NCBI GenBank assembly: GCA_964401685.1
Contig: CAYNZH010000001.1
Coordinates: 1 to 64,000 of the forward strand
Origin: DASRQK01 sp964401685
GTDB lineage: Bacteria; Bacteroidota; Bacteroidia; Sphingobacteriales; Sphingobacteriaceae
DNA: 64,000 nt
Reading direction: 5' to 3'
Position 1 is the stretch's first letter; the number at the start of each line of letters is the position of its first letter. The translations under genes were made by a program, and so were the position numbers. Under the pieces are notes generated by a model. It did not search any database. It was not told the DNA's origin and was given only the letters and a program-made list of their open reading frames with translations. This document shows, piece by piece, positions 1-8,349 of this stretch.

Positions 1-110
1 AAGCGGAGAAGAAAGCGATCGCTCTCGAGATGAAAAAGGACGGTCTTTCCATCGACCAGATCGCGAAGTTCACCAAACTTAGCATCAAAGAGATCGAGCA
101 GTTGGGATGA
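1..110 (+). CDS. C-terminal end of Rpn/PD-(D/E)XK-family transposase nuclease (partial)
   Basis: Only the last 35 codons are present, read from base 3 to the TGA at 108-110. They encode a lysine-rich helix followed by a helix-turn-helix-like stretch (GLSIDQIAKFTKLSIKEIEQL). This tail is typical of the Rpn (recombination-promoting nuclease) or PD-(D/E)XK transposase family, whose catalytic core would lie upstream of the window. Rpn-type proteins are dispersed, often mobile nucleases. The stop lies only 3 bases from the 3' end of the convergent SRPBCC gene, which itself looks truncated, so an insertion or deletion junction probably lies here. The family call rests on the tail alone. Confidence 0.6.
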   Translation, partial: AEKKAIALEMKKDGLSIDQIAKFTKLSIKEIEQLG

Positions 111-113
111 AAA

Positions 114-503
114 TTATAGTAATCGACCAGAAAACGGCAGAGTACTATTTCTGGGACGAAAATTGTCGTAGTTGGATTTTGGGCGCATGGAATCAAAGGT
201 AATCCTTATCTTACTTCCCTTATCGGGATTAGGCTCTGGAACCCGGTTGGAGTCAATTTGCCAAAGTAGTTCTAAATATTCATTTTCGCGAATATCCAAC
301 ACTCTGCCCCAATCACACCTGAAATTAAAAGGGCCTATTTCTTTGCACAACCCATTTACTCTTCTCTCAATTTCCAGTTTTTTGACTGCGCTTTTAGACC
401 ACGTGTAATCTTTTGGCCACCAATCCGTCAGATGGCGAAAAAAGACATCAAAAACGACGTCCTTTTCTTGGACAATTATAATCTCTGTTTCAACAACGTT
501 CAT
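114..503 (-). CDS. SRPBCC/AHSA1-like domain protein, probably 3'-truncated
   Basis: The 129-aa product resembles START/SRPBCC (AHSA1-like) proteins: a short N-terminal beta strand, an FRHLTDWWP segment near residues 22-30, DWGRVL near 64-69 and the LLWQID strand near 79-84. Members of this family are small soluble ligand-binding proteins, usually about 150-165 aa. Family resemblance stops near residue 105 (SKIRITFDSM), and the remaining 24 residues look unrelated, ending at a TAA 3 bases from the end of the convergent Rpn-like gene. I infer that the native C-terminus, including the long ligand-binding helix, was lost. The start is the ATG at 503; a TTG two codons upstream is less likely. Probably non-functional or altered. 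Confidence 0.55.
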   Translation of the reverse strand: MNVVETEIIIVQEKDVVFDVFFRHLTDWWPKDYTWSKSAVKKLEIERRVNGLCKEIGPFNFRCDWGRVLDIRENEYLELLWQIDSNRVPEPNPDKGSKIRITFDSMRPKSNYDNFRPRNSTLPFSGRLL

Positions 504-527
504 CTTCAAATTTACATAATTTCGGGA

Positions 528-3458
528 CTATCCCTTTGTCAGTGCATCCCATAAAATTTCTACGGGGTGATACGCACGCTTTTGGGCGCCATCTTTGATC
601 TGGTGCCTGCAACTGGTGCCGGGAGCGGCGATCAGGACGTCCTCGCTTGCTTCTCTCACTGCAGGAAGGAGCACGAGTTCTGCAACTTTCATGGAAACGC
701 CGTAATGCTCTTTCTCATAACCGAAGGAGCCGGCCATGCCGCAGCAACCTGAAGGAATCGTTTCCACCTGATAGTTCCGGGGAAATGATAGAATCTTTTC
801 GGTAAATTCTACTAGATGGAATGCCTTCTGATAGCAGTGTCCATGTAATTTAATGAGTTTCTCGGCGTTGTCAAAACGGTCGGGTGAGATACGATTTGCA
901 GCCATTTCAGCCCAAAGAAACTCCTCGATCAGAAGGGTGTTCCGGCTAAGGGCCTTGGCAGCTGCAGAAAGATGGCTGTCGACCAAATCGGGGTATTCAT
1001 CCCGGAACGTCAATATCGCCGAAGGTTCTATCCCGAGAAGGGGTATTTCCGGAGAAATTAGGTCTTTAAAAGTCTCGACATTCTTGTTGGCTAGAACTTT
1101 CGCCTTGCGCAGCAGTCCTTTAGAAAGAAAGGATCGTCCGCTGTCGGCATGCGGCACCAGGAGAACCTGATAGCCAAGGGCGACGAGCAGCTTAAATGCC
1201 TTTTGACCAATCAACAGGTCATTGTAGTTGGTAAATTCATCGCAAAAAAGGTAAACCTGTCGCGCCTGAGGCGCTTGCTTTTGTGCGCGGATCCAGCTAC
1301 GCAACGTGGTTCTTCCTACACGGGGCAAGGAACGTTTGGCCGCAAATCCAATAGATTTTTTAATGATTGGGCCAAAAAGCGGACTGTCAATCAAAAAATT
1401 GTAAAACCCGGGCATGATAAGTGCCAATTTTTGCGAACTTGAAAAATGTCCGATCAATTTGGTCCGCAGGGGCGTGCCGTTCGCATCGTAGTAATGTTGA
1501 AGGAATTCGGCTTTCATCTTGGCGATATCAACGCCGGAGGGACATTCTGTTTTACACGCCTTGCAACTAAGGCAGAGATCCATGACTTCTCTGATTTCTT
1601 CGTGGTCAAAGCGGTTCTTTTTCGTGGAATGGGTCAAAAATTGTCTCAGCAAGTTGGCTCTTGCCCGCGTGGTGTCTTTTTCTTCGCGGGTGGCCATATA
1701 AGAAGGGCACATGGTGCCTCCGCTCAAGTGCGTTTTTCGGCAGTCGCCAGAGCCTGAGCACTTTTCTGCCAATCGCAAAATACTCTCCTGGCCGGAAAAA
1801 TCATAAAGGGTAGGGATGGCTATTTGAGCGGTAGGCATTTCGTAACGCAGGAACTGGTCCATGGGCGGCGTGTCTACGATTTTGCCTCGGTTGAAAACCC
1901 CTTGGGGATCAAATATTGCTTTAACTTCTTGAAGTAGTCTGTAAACTTCCTTGCCAAGAACTGAAGGAATGAACTCTCCGCGCAGGCGGCCGTCTCCGTG
2001 CTCGCCGCTCAATGACCCTTGAAATTTTTTGACCAAAATAGCCGTTTCCTCAAGTACGTTTCGGAATGCGGCTTTACCTTCAGCAGTTTTTAAATTGATC
2101 AGCGGCTCAATATGTAGTTCGCCGGCACCGGCATGAGCATAGTACGAGGCCTGAAGTCGATGTTTTTGCAATATCTCCTGCACCTGGCCGACATACATCG
2201 GCAAATCAGCGGGCGAAACGGCACAGTCTTCAATCAGATTGACAGGCTGGGTATCGCTGGGGAGATTTCTGATCAGACCCAAACCCGCTTTGCGCACGTC
2301 CCACACCAGCACAGTGTCCGGACCTGTGATCAATGGGTATGCATAGCCTATGCCCTTCGCTTTCAAATGCTCCCGCAATTTACTTCCCTGGTCGAGCACT
2401 TCCTGCTGGGTATTTCCCCTGAATTCGACCATCAGAATAGCCTGGGGATCGCCTTCAATGAAGAATCTGTTGTATTGATAGGTTGGATGGCCCTTGGTAA
2501 AATCCATGATGTACTTATCGACCAGCTCGGATGCCTCCGGCCGATGTTCCAATGCGATGATGTTTGCATGGGTTGCTTCCACGATGGAGTCACAGTGTAC
2601 GCACAGCAAGCCCACCTCCGGTTTTGGCAGGGGCATCAGACGGAGTTTTGCCTCGGTTATAAAGCCTAGGGTGCCTTCTGAACCAGCAAGCAAAAGATTG
2701 AGATTCAGTGTATTTGGCCACTCCCAACTGAGCAGATCCAGTGCGTAACCCGTGTTGCGGCGGGTGATATCTGCTTTGGGATATCCCTCCTGTATATGAA
2801 TCCGATTTTCGGAAGAATCCAGCAAGGCTGTCATTTGCCGGTAGATCTCGCTTTCCCTTTTGTCTCCATTGAGTTTTTGCTGAAGCTCATCGCGTGACAG
2901 GTTTTCCAATAAAATTTCCGAACCATCATCCAAAAGAACTTTCGTTTCCAGTAGGTGGGAGCGTGTATCTCCCCACACAATTGAGTGCAAGCCGCTAGAA
3001 TTATTTCCGATCATACCACCAATCATTGCGCGACTCGCCGTGGAGGTTTCAGGACCAAACATGAGGCCGAAAGGTCTGAGAAAAGCGTTCAGGTCATCCC
3101 GGATGACCCCCGGCTGCACCCTAACCCATCTTTCTTCTGGATTAACCTCTAGAATCTCTCGAAAATGTAGTGAAATATCGACAACTATCCCGCGCCCTAC
3201 CACTTGCCCGGCCAGGGAAGTTCCTGCCGCGCGGGGTATAAGGGTACAGTGGAAAATGCTGGAAAATGCGATCAGCTCCTGCAGATCTTGCGTGTTTTTG
3301 GGCAAGGCAACGGCCAATGGAAGCTCCTCGTATACAGACGCATCGGTCGCATAGGCCCTCAAGATTGCCTGATGCTCAGCGCTATGGTCGTAAAATAAAT
3401 CGCCATGCAATTTGGCGGCCAAGCCGGGAAAATGTTCTTCTGTGCCTTTTACTACCAT
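528..3458 (-). CDS. FAD-linked oxidase / Fe-S oxidoreductase fusion (YdiJ/D-2-hydroxyacid dehydrogenase-like)
   Basis: This 976-aa protein fuses a flavin dehydrogenase to an iron-sulfur electron-transfer module. Residues about 50-290 form a PCMH FAD-binding domain (RAAGTSLAGQ, GNNSSGLHS, AGSEGTLGFIT). Residues about 290-560 are the FAD-oxidase C domain, with SGEHGDGR near its end. A ferredoxin-like region follows (CSGSGDCRK, MCPSYMATREE, CLSCKACKTECPSG), then CCG-type cysteine clusters (HGHCYQK, GCCGMAGSFGYEKEH). This is the architecture of YdiJ-type D-lactate or D-2-hydroxyglutarate dehydrogenases, which oxidise a D-2-hydroxyacid and pass electrons on through Fe-S clusters. The precise substrate cannot be read from the sequence. 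It starts 36 bases downstream of argC on the same strand but is not an arginine enzyme. Confidence 0.9.
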   Translation of the reverse strand: MVVKGTEEHFPGLAAKLHGDLFYDHSAEHQAILRAYATDASVYEELPLAVALPKNTQDLQELIAFSSIFHCTLIPRAAGTSLAGQVVGRGIVVDISLHFREILEVNPEERWVRVQPGVIRDDLNAFLRPFGLMFGPETSTASRAMIGGMIGNNSSGLHSIVWGDTRSHLLETKVLLDDGSEILLENLSRDELQQKLNGDKRESEIYRQMTALLDSSENRIHIQEGYPKADITRRNTGYALDLLSWEWPNTLNLNLLLAGSEGTLGFITEAKLRLMPLPKPEVGLLCVHCDSIVEATHANIIALEHRPEASELVDKYIMDFTKGHPTYQYNRFFIEGDPQAILMVEFRGNTQQEVLDQGSKLREHLKAKGIGYAYPLITGPDTVLVWDVRKAGLGLIRNLPSDTQPVNLIEDCAVSPADLPMYVGQVQEILQKHRLQASYYAHAGAGELHIEPLINLKTAEGKAAFRNVLEETAILVKKFQGSLSGEHGDGRLRGEFIPSVLGKEVYRLLQEVKAIFDPQGVFNRGKIVDTPPMDQFLRYEMPTAQIAIPTLYDFSGQESILRLAEKCSGSGDCRKTHLSGGTMCPSYMATREEKDTTRARANLLRQFLTHSTKKNRFDHEEIREVMDLCLSCKACKTECPSGVDIAKMKAEFLQHYYDANGTPLRTKLIGHFSSSQKLALIMPGFYNFLIDSPLFGPIIKKSIGFAAKRSLPRVGRTTLRSWIRAQKQAPQARQVYLFCDEFTNYNDLLIGQKAFKLLVALGYQVLLVPHADSGRSFLSKGLLRKAKVLANKNVETFKDLISPEIPLLGIEPSAILTFRDEYPDLVDSHLSAAAKALSRNTLLIEEFLWAEMAANRISPDRFDNAEKLIKLHGHCYQKAFHLVEFTEKILSFPRNYQVETIPSGCCGMAGSFGYEKEHYGVSMKVAELVLLPAVREASEDVLIAAPGTSCRHQIKDGAQKRAYHPVEILWDALTKG

Positions 3459-3494
3459 GGATCAACAATACTAATCGGGAACTAAAGGTAAGCA

Positions 3495-4514
3495 TTAAAA
3501 GCCAATTCCCTTCAATCTGAGCCCTGTACTTTCATCCATCCCAAACATGAGGTTCATGTTTTGCACGGCCTGACCCGAAGCTCCTTTGAGCAAGTTGTCT
3601 GAAGCGCTCAAAATCAGGAGATTTTCACCGTGCTTGCTGATGTGTAATAAATTTTTATTGGTATTAACAACCTGTTTTAGATCCACGGGCACAGGGCTAA
3701 GATGCGTAAAGGGATGCGTCTTGTAAAACTCCTCATATAGGGTGTGAGCCTCGTCTACCTTAAGTGGAGATTTTAAATGGATGGCCGAAAAAATCCCTCT
3801 GGCAAACGCACCCCTCTGGGGAATAAGATTGAGTTTCTGCGCGGCGCGCTCGAGCAGGCTTTCTCCGCTGTGCGGAAGGAAACCCGGTTGCAGCTGCTCG
3901 AGAGATTCCGAAATTTCCTGCAAATGCCTGTGTTCAAAGGCTTGGTAAACGGAAAGATTGCTGGATCGCCACGAAAAATGCGTCGTCGCACTAGGATTCT
4001 GACCGGCTCCCGTGGAACCAGTGGTGGATTGAATCTGAACTTGGTCCGGCAAAAGCTTATGCGCTGCGAGCGGCAACAACGCCAACTGGATATTGGTCGC
4101 GAAACAGCCGGGGTTGGCCACGTATCGGGCCTTCTTGATGGCCGACCTATTGAGCTCAGGCAGGCCGTAGACGAACCGGTCACCCTGGTAAGATGAATGC
4201 TCTTTCAACCGAAAATCCTGTGAAAGGTCGATGATCTTCACGCGTTTCGCAATGGGATTTTGGGCAAGAAAATCCTTTGCAGTTCCGTGGCCAACACAGA
4301 GAAATAGTACATCAATATTCGAGTGAAATGTAGGTGAGAACTCCAGGTCGGTATCGCCCAAAAGATCTTGGTGCACCTCCCAAACCTTGTTGCCTCCATT
4401 GGAGGCGCTATGCGCAAATTCTATGTTTATATGCGGATGATTGATCAGGAGTCTAAGCAATTCCCCGCCTGTATATCCCGCCGATCCTATTATCCCAACC
4501 TTTACTTTTGCCAT
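3495..4514 (-). CDS. argC: N-acetyl-gamma-glutamyl-phosphate reductase
   Basis: ArgC catalyses the NADPH-dependent reduction of N-acyl-glutamyl-phosphate to the semialdehyde, the third step of arginine synthesis. The 339-aa product has the N-terminal Rossmann motif GIIGSAGYTGGELLRLL (residues 7-23) and the active-site Cys137 in NPGCFAT. The length is normal for the short ArgC type. It lies 5 bases downstream of argG, and the GNAT gene precedes argG, so the three form a tight operon. Some Bacteroidota use N-succinyl rather than N-acetyl intermediates; the sequence does not show which acyl group is used here. Confidence 0.96.
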   Translation of the reverse strand: MAKVKVGIIGSAGYTGGELLRLLINHPHINIEFAHSASNGGNKVWEVHQDLLGDTDLEFSPTFHSNIDVLFLCVGHGTAKDFLAQNPIAKRVKIIDLSQDFRLKEHSSYQGDRFVYGLPELNRSAIKKARYVANPGCFATNIQLALLPLAAHKLLPDQVQIQSTTGSTGAGQNPSATTHFSWRSSNLSVYQAFEHRHLQEISESLEQLQPGFLPHSGESLLERAAQKLNLIPQRGAFARGIFSAIHLKSPLKVDEAHTLYEEFYKTHPFTHLSPVPVDLKQVVNTNKNLLHISKHGENLLILSASDNLLKGASGQAVQNMNLMFGMDESTGLRLKGIGF

Positions 4515-4519
4515 AATTT

Positions 4520-5710
4520 TTATTCGGATTGATTGACTTTATGCCAAATAAGTGTTTGATTACCAAAAATTTTAGAAAATCCCTTCACATCGTCGCCCGT
4601 ATAGCCTTCGTTCATTTCCCCGTAGCTGCCGAACTTGGTAGACATCAGGTCATGCTGCGATTCAATACCCAGAATGACAAAGCGATAGGGGTGCAATTCC
4701 AGGAAAACCCGCCCACTTACTGTCTTTTGAGCATGGGTCAAAAAAGCCTCAATATCGCGCATCACGGGATCGTGCATCTGGCCTTCATGCATGTAATTGC
4801 CATAAAACATGGCCAGTTGCTCTTTCCAGGAAAGTTGCCATTTGGTCAACGTGTGTTTTTCCAGGGCATGGTGCGCTTTGATCAGAATGAGTGGAGCGGC
4901 GGCCTCAAAACCGACCCGCCCTTTAATACCTATGATCGTGTCTCCCACGTGTATATCTCTTCCGATGCCATAGGGCTGAGCGATCTCTTGCAACCGTTGA
5001 ATCACCCCTACCGGACTCATGGTCTGCCCATCGATAGCGACAGGCTCGCCTTTGGCAAAGTCGACTGTGAGCTGACGGGGCTTACTCTCGGTGACCGGCG
5101 TGGGCCAAGCTTGCTCAGGGAGATACTGGTGTGAGGTCAAGGTTTCAGCACCCCCCACGGAAGTGCCCCACAGGCCTTTATTGATAGAGTACTTCGCTTT
5201 CTCCGCTGAAAACTCGACCCCATGCTTGTGCAAATAGGCGATCTCGGCTTCTCTGCTCAGTTTCAGATCTCTGATCGGTGTAATAATCTCGACACCTGGG
5301 ATCAGCGTGTGAAAAATCATGTCGAAACGCACCTGATCATTGCCTGCGCCTGTCGAGCCGTGCGCGACTTTCTTCGCACCGATTTTTTTGCTGTATTCGG
5401 CGATGGCCGTAGCCTGGCAAACGCGCTCTGCAGAAACCGACAGTGGATAGGTCCCGTTTTTGAGAACGTTGCCAAAAATCAAATATTTGATTGTTTCCTC
5501 GTAATAATCCTGGGTTTTATCAATGCTGGTGTGAGATTTGACCCCTAATCCGTAGGCTCGCTTCTCCACCGCAGTCAACTCTTCTTCAGAAAATCCGCCA
5601 GTATTAACCAGCACGGAATGTACTTCCAGCCCCAGATCCTTTGATAGATATATACAACAAAATGAGGTGTCTAAACCTCCACTAAATGCCAATACTACTT
5701 TATTTTCCAT
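4520..5710 (-). CDS. argG: argininosuccinate synthase
   Basis: ArgG joins citrulline and aspartate using ATP to make argininosuccinate. The 396-aa product begins with MENKVV and carries the PP-loop AFSGGLDTS at residues 8-16 and HGSTGAGNDQVRFD at 117-130, both hallmark ATP and citrulline/aspartate binding segments. The ATG at 5710 is chosen because the PP-loop must sit within the first 20 residues; the open frame extends 21 codons further upstream into the GNAT gene without similarity. The gap to the GNAT stop is 13 bases and to argC 5 bases. Confidence 0.97.
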   Translation of the reverse strand: MENKVVLAFSGGLDTSFCCIYLSKDLGLEVHSVLVNTGGFSEEELTAVEKRAYGLGVKSHTSIDKTQDYYEETIKYLIFGNVLKNGTYPLSVSAERVCQATAIAEYSKKIGAKKVAHGSTGAGNDQVRFDMIFHTLIPGVEIITPIRDLKLSREAEIAYLHKHGVEFSAEKAKYSINKGLWGTSVGGAETLTSHQYLPEQAWPTPVTESKPRQLTVDFAKGEPVAIDGQTMSPVGVIQRLQEIAQPYGIGRDIHVGDTIIGIKGRVGFEAAAPLILIKAHHALEKHTLTKWQLSWKEQLAMFYGNYMHEGQMHDPVMRDIEAFLTHAQKTVSGRVFLELHPYRFVILGIESQHDLMSTKFGSYGEMNEGYTGDDVKGFSKIFGNQTLIWHKVNQSE

Positions 5711-5723
5711 GCTTTTTATTGTG

Positions 5724-6440
5724 TTAAACTTGACTGGTTTTTGAAGGCTTTGCTTGCAAAGCGCTGGCGACAAATTTCCGAGCCGACTTCCAAAGTTTCG
5801 CTTCTATCCTCTTTAAAAGTGAAGATTTTTTTGTCATTTGTTTCAAACGCTCTTTGGCTTTGGCTTTCATCTCGATTTTGGCTCTGAGCTCCTTTTCCTT
5901 TTCGACAGGATCCCAAAGCATGGCCGTGCACATACAGTTTTTGCGCTCCTTCATTTTCAGTATGTCGTAATTGACGCAGGATTGACATCCTTTCCAGAAT
6001 TCTTCGTCCTGAGTCAACTCTCCATAAGTCACTGGCTCGTAGCCTAAATCCGAATTGATCTTCATGACGGCAAGGCCAGTGGTCAGACCAAAAATCTTGG
6101 CTTTGGGATATTTTTCCCGGGACAAGTCAAAAATACGTTTTTTGATGGCTTTTGCCAAACCATATTGACGGAATTCTGGATTGACTATCAGCCCGGAGTT
6201 GGCCACGTACTCTCCATGTCCCCACGTTTCTATATAGCAAAATCCACCCCAGCGACCATCCTTGTGCAAAGCTACAACCGCCTTGCCCTCTCTCATTTTG
6301 TTGGCCACATACTCCGGTGTTCGACGGGCAATACCAGTGCCTCTGGCTTTTGCCGACTCATACATTTCATTACAAATTTGCTCCGCATAAATGATATGCT
6401 TTTCCTGAGCTGGGATGATCAAAAACTCTGACTGATTCAT
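5724..6440 (-). CDS. GNAT N-acyltransferase linked to argG (candidate N-acylglutamate synthase)
   Basis: The 238-aa protein has a GNAT fold at residues 1-140, with the acetyl-CoA pyrophosphate-binding stretch NPEFRQYGLAKAIKK at 87-101. After the fold come a CxxC at 152/155 and a CxC at 169/171, then a strongly basic helical tail rich in Lys. GNAT genes at the head of arginine operons in Bacteroidota are candidates for the missing first step, N-acylation of glutamate; that role is inference from context. The ATG at 6440 is preferred over an upstream in-frame codon at 6521 because the GNAT fold begins directly after it. The four cysteines could bind metal or a cluster, which is unusual for a GNAT enzyme. 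Confidence 0.8.
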   Translation of the reverse strand: MNQSEFLIIPAQEKHIIYAEQICNEMYESAKARGTGIARRTPEYVANKMREGKAVVALHKDGRWGGFCYIETWGHGEYVANSGLIVNPEFRQYGLAKAIKKRIFDLSREKYPKAKIFGLTTGLAVMKINSDLGYEPVTYGELTQDEEFWKGCQSCVNYDILKMKERKNCMCTAMLWDPVEKEKELRAKIEMKAKAKERLKQMTKKSSLLKRIEAKLWKSARKFVASALQAKPSKTSQV

Positions 6441-6573
6441 TTCGATTAACGACCCGAAAAAATAGAAAACAACCTTATTGGGATGTTTCGTAAAATAAAA
6501 AATGTGTTTTGGTAAACGCATGTACTATGGACCAAATTTCCATGCGTATTTTTAGAGATAGCCCGCCCCTCTT

Positions 6574-6669
6574 TTAAGCCCGAGGCAGAATAGGTCGTCG
6601 GAGCCTTAAAAGGACACTATGTCGCTTGATTGCGAATAACGATAGATGGCTTTTTTTATTCATTTTCAT
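6574..6669 (-). CDS. possible arginine-rich leader peptide (31 codons)
   Basis: A short open frame sits in the leader of the GNAT-argG-argC operon, about 25 bases after the predicted transcription start and 133 bases before the GNAT start codon. It encodes 31 residues with five arginines in the last 16 (Arg16, 22, 24, 25, 30), including adjacent CGA CGA codons and AGG and CGG codons. Placement and composition fit a peptide whose translation could sense charged tRNA-Arg. I see no perfect downstream terminator hairpin with a T-run, so the mechanism is unproven and the frame could be chance. Confidence 0.25.
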   Translation of the reverse strand: MKMNKKSHLSLFAIKRHSVLLRLRRPILPRA

Positions 6670-6698
6670 CAATCACACCCCCTAAGGTGTTCAGTCGA

Positions 6699-6718
6699 CA
6701 AATGTATAAATTATTTAT
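6699..6718 (-). promoter_or_regulatory. -7 element and overlapping palindrome upstream of the arginine operon
   Basis: On the minus strand TACATTTG (6706-6699) matches the Bacteroidota -7 consensus TAnnTTTG. Directly upstream lies the perfect inverted repeat ATAAAT-T-ATTTAT (6706-6718), placed between the -7 and -33 regions where a repressor would block polymerase. A TTG occurs 23 bases upstream of the -7 box, slightly beyond the usual spacing. An ArgR-type operator is possible from context, but I cannot identify the binding protein. The remaining bases of the 317-base intergenic stretch (6441-6757) hold a CGCATG/CATGCG inverted repeat near 6519-6547 and no other gene that I can support. Confidence 0.4.
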
Positions 6719-6757
6719 TATATTATCATCAATAGATTGGGCTCTTTTTTTGAAAAA

Positions 6758-7510
6758 TCATAAACGGGGCAAGGGAGGCAATCTTCTAGCAGACGGATTG
6801 CGCTTATATTGCTCGAAACTTTCCTTGATAAAGGTCACAAGCTGGTATTCATCGTTGAAAAGCACGAAAAAATAACTAGGTCTGTATTGCCGCATGAAGT
6901 CACGCAAGGTGTCGCCTTTCAGACCTGTAGCTTGGCTGACCAGCTCGGGGTTAAATCGGTAGTCAATGACTGCTTGCTCATAATCACGTTGGATAATGGC
7001 TTGCAAACGCCGCGCATTCCGTCCTTCCCTACTGATGAGGCTGTAAAGGGCATCGATGCTCAGTCCCGCTCCACCCGGCCCGACAGTAAGAAAATCGCCG
7101 GTCGCCCCTTTGCTGTAAGCGGTACTATATTCTCTTTGATTCTCCTTCAGCAGGTCGTCCGGATTTTTGTGTGCCAAAACGGTAACTTCTTTGATTCTTA
7201 TTGAGGCCCGTTGAAGGTAGAGCATTTCCGTTGGCTGGTTTGAAACGATGAGGGTATCTGGAAGGTAGCCTTCGGCGGCAGCGACTATGGTGTCTCCCCG
7301 CGTCGCCTGGATCTGAAATTCTCCTTTGAGATTGTTGTAGCCGCCTTCGTCATTGTTAACATTGAACAAAAACACTCTGGACACCCGCTGCTTTGTTTGT
7401 ACATCGAAGACTATTCCGTTGATGGTACTCCCCCTCTCTTGCCCAAAAAGCTTCCCGCTCCCAAACAGGAAAAAAATTAGCAGGGCCATATATGTGAAAA
7501 ACTTCTTCAT
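6758..7510 (-). CDS. secreted CarboxypepD_reg-like domain protein
   Basis: The 250-aa product starts with a signal peptide (hydrophobic ALLIFFLFGSGKLFGQ, cleavage probably after GQ) and continues with a beta-sandwich carboxypeptidase-regulatory-like domain at about residues 30-115 (INGIVFDVQTKQRVSRVFLF, GDTIVAAAEGYLPDTLIV). The C-terminal 130 residues are helical and charged, ending in a proline-rich PPLPRL tail. Proteins of this shape are common in Bacteroidota and lie in the periplasm or at the outer membrane; their function is unknown. The ATG at 7510 starts the signal peptide. It is the last gene of a three-gene run after the LysM lipoprotein (22-base gap). Confidence 0.75.
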   Translation of the reverse strand: MKKFFTYMALLIFFLFGSGKLFGQERGSTINGIVFDVQTKQRVSRVFLFNVNNDEGGYNNLKGEFQIQATRGDTIVAAAEGYLPDTLIVSNQPTEMLYLQRASIRIKEVTVLAHKNPDDLLKENQREYSTAYSKGATGDFLTVGPGGAGLSIDALYSLISREGRNARRLQAIIQRDYEQAVIDYRFNPELVSQATGLKGDTLRDFMRQYRPSYFFVLFNDEYQLVTFIKESFEQYKRNPSARRLPPLPRL

Positions 7511-7532
7511 TTTTTGGGTGAAATCAGCGATC

Positions 7533-8333
7533 TCAAGGTGAAACGACCAGTAATTGCCCGACATGGAGCTCAGTATTTTTTAGTCCGTTCCTATCTAACA
7601 GAATTTCGATGCTTATGTTGTATCTGCTTGCGATTTGTGCTGCGGTTTCTCCAGGTTTCACCTCATGAATCTGCATCGCTGTCCGCTTCTGGGTGGGTGG
7701 AGGATTTGCTTCTGAACCTGTGCTCTGGGCAATCTCCTGCTTGACTATTGCCTCACGCAGGTCCCGGGATTTGGCGTATTCTGGTCTATCGAATCTATAA
7801 AGCTCATAGCGTTCGATCAGGTCGATCAGCAAATCTGCGTAGCGGGGATTGGTTGCGTAGCCGGCATCTTTGAGGCCTCGAGCCCATGCCCTGTAGTCGT
7901 CTCGATCCAGTTGGAACAAGCGTTCATAACGCTTTCTCAATAAAAATTGTGAATGGTCCCTGAAGGACTCCTCTGGATGCGCGTAAACCCGGAAACATTC
8001 GTTTTTCTCGTCATCATCGTGATAGGAACGTCCTCCCTTCCAGTCACCTGCACATTTTATTCCAAAGTGGTTGTTGGCTTGCCGGGCGAGGCGGCTGTTG
8101 CCATTGCCGGATTCCAATAAAGCCTGCGCGAGTTTGATGCTCGCTGGTATGCCATAGCGGTTCATTTCCTCAATCGCAATATCCTTGTAGGTATCAATAT
8201 AATGGAGCCCTGTGAGTGCGGGAGCCACGTTTGACCTGGGTTGTGCCGGCCTCACAACTTCGTGTTTTGGCAGGCAGGCGCTGAATAAACACAGGCTCAG
8301 TATCGGAACAACAAAATGCGAAATTTTTATCAT
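7533..8333 (-). CDS. LysM / glucosaminidase-domain peptidoglycan hydrolase lipoprotein
   Basis: The 266-aa protein has a lipoprotein signal ending in FSAC (Cys20). Residues about 45-170 form a FlgJ/mannosyl-glycoprotein endo-beta-N-acetylglucosaminidase-type domain (SIKLAQALLESGNGNSRLA, NNHFGIKC, AGYATNPRYADLLI); the Glu in ALLESGNG is the expected catalytic acid. Residues about 222-264 form a LysM domain (HEVKPGETAAQIASRYNIS, HVGQLLVV) that binds glycan. It should cleave cell-wall glycan strands from the outer-membrane or periplasmic side during growth or separation. It sits 16 bases after the O-methyltransferase. Confidence 0.9.
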   Translation of the reverse strand: MIKISHFVVPILSLCLFSACLPKHEVVRPAQPRSNVAPALTGLHYIDTYKDIAIEEMNRYGIPASIKLAQALLESGNGNSRLARQANNHFGIKCAGDWKGGRSYHDDDEKNECFRVYAHPEESFRDHSQFLLRKRYERLFQLDRDDYRAWARGLKDAGYATNPRYADLLIDLIERYELYRFDRPEYAKSRDLREAIVKQEIAQSTGSEANPPPTQKRTAMQIHEVKPGETAAQIASRYNISIEILLDRNGLKNTELHVGQLLVVSP

Positions 8334-8349
8334 CAGTGTATCAGGAAGT

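Noticed and set aside
2133..2669. 178-codon plus-strand frame inside the FAD/Fe-S oxidoreductase gene.
   Set aside because: It is antisense to a strongly supported coding region and shows no domain.
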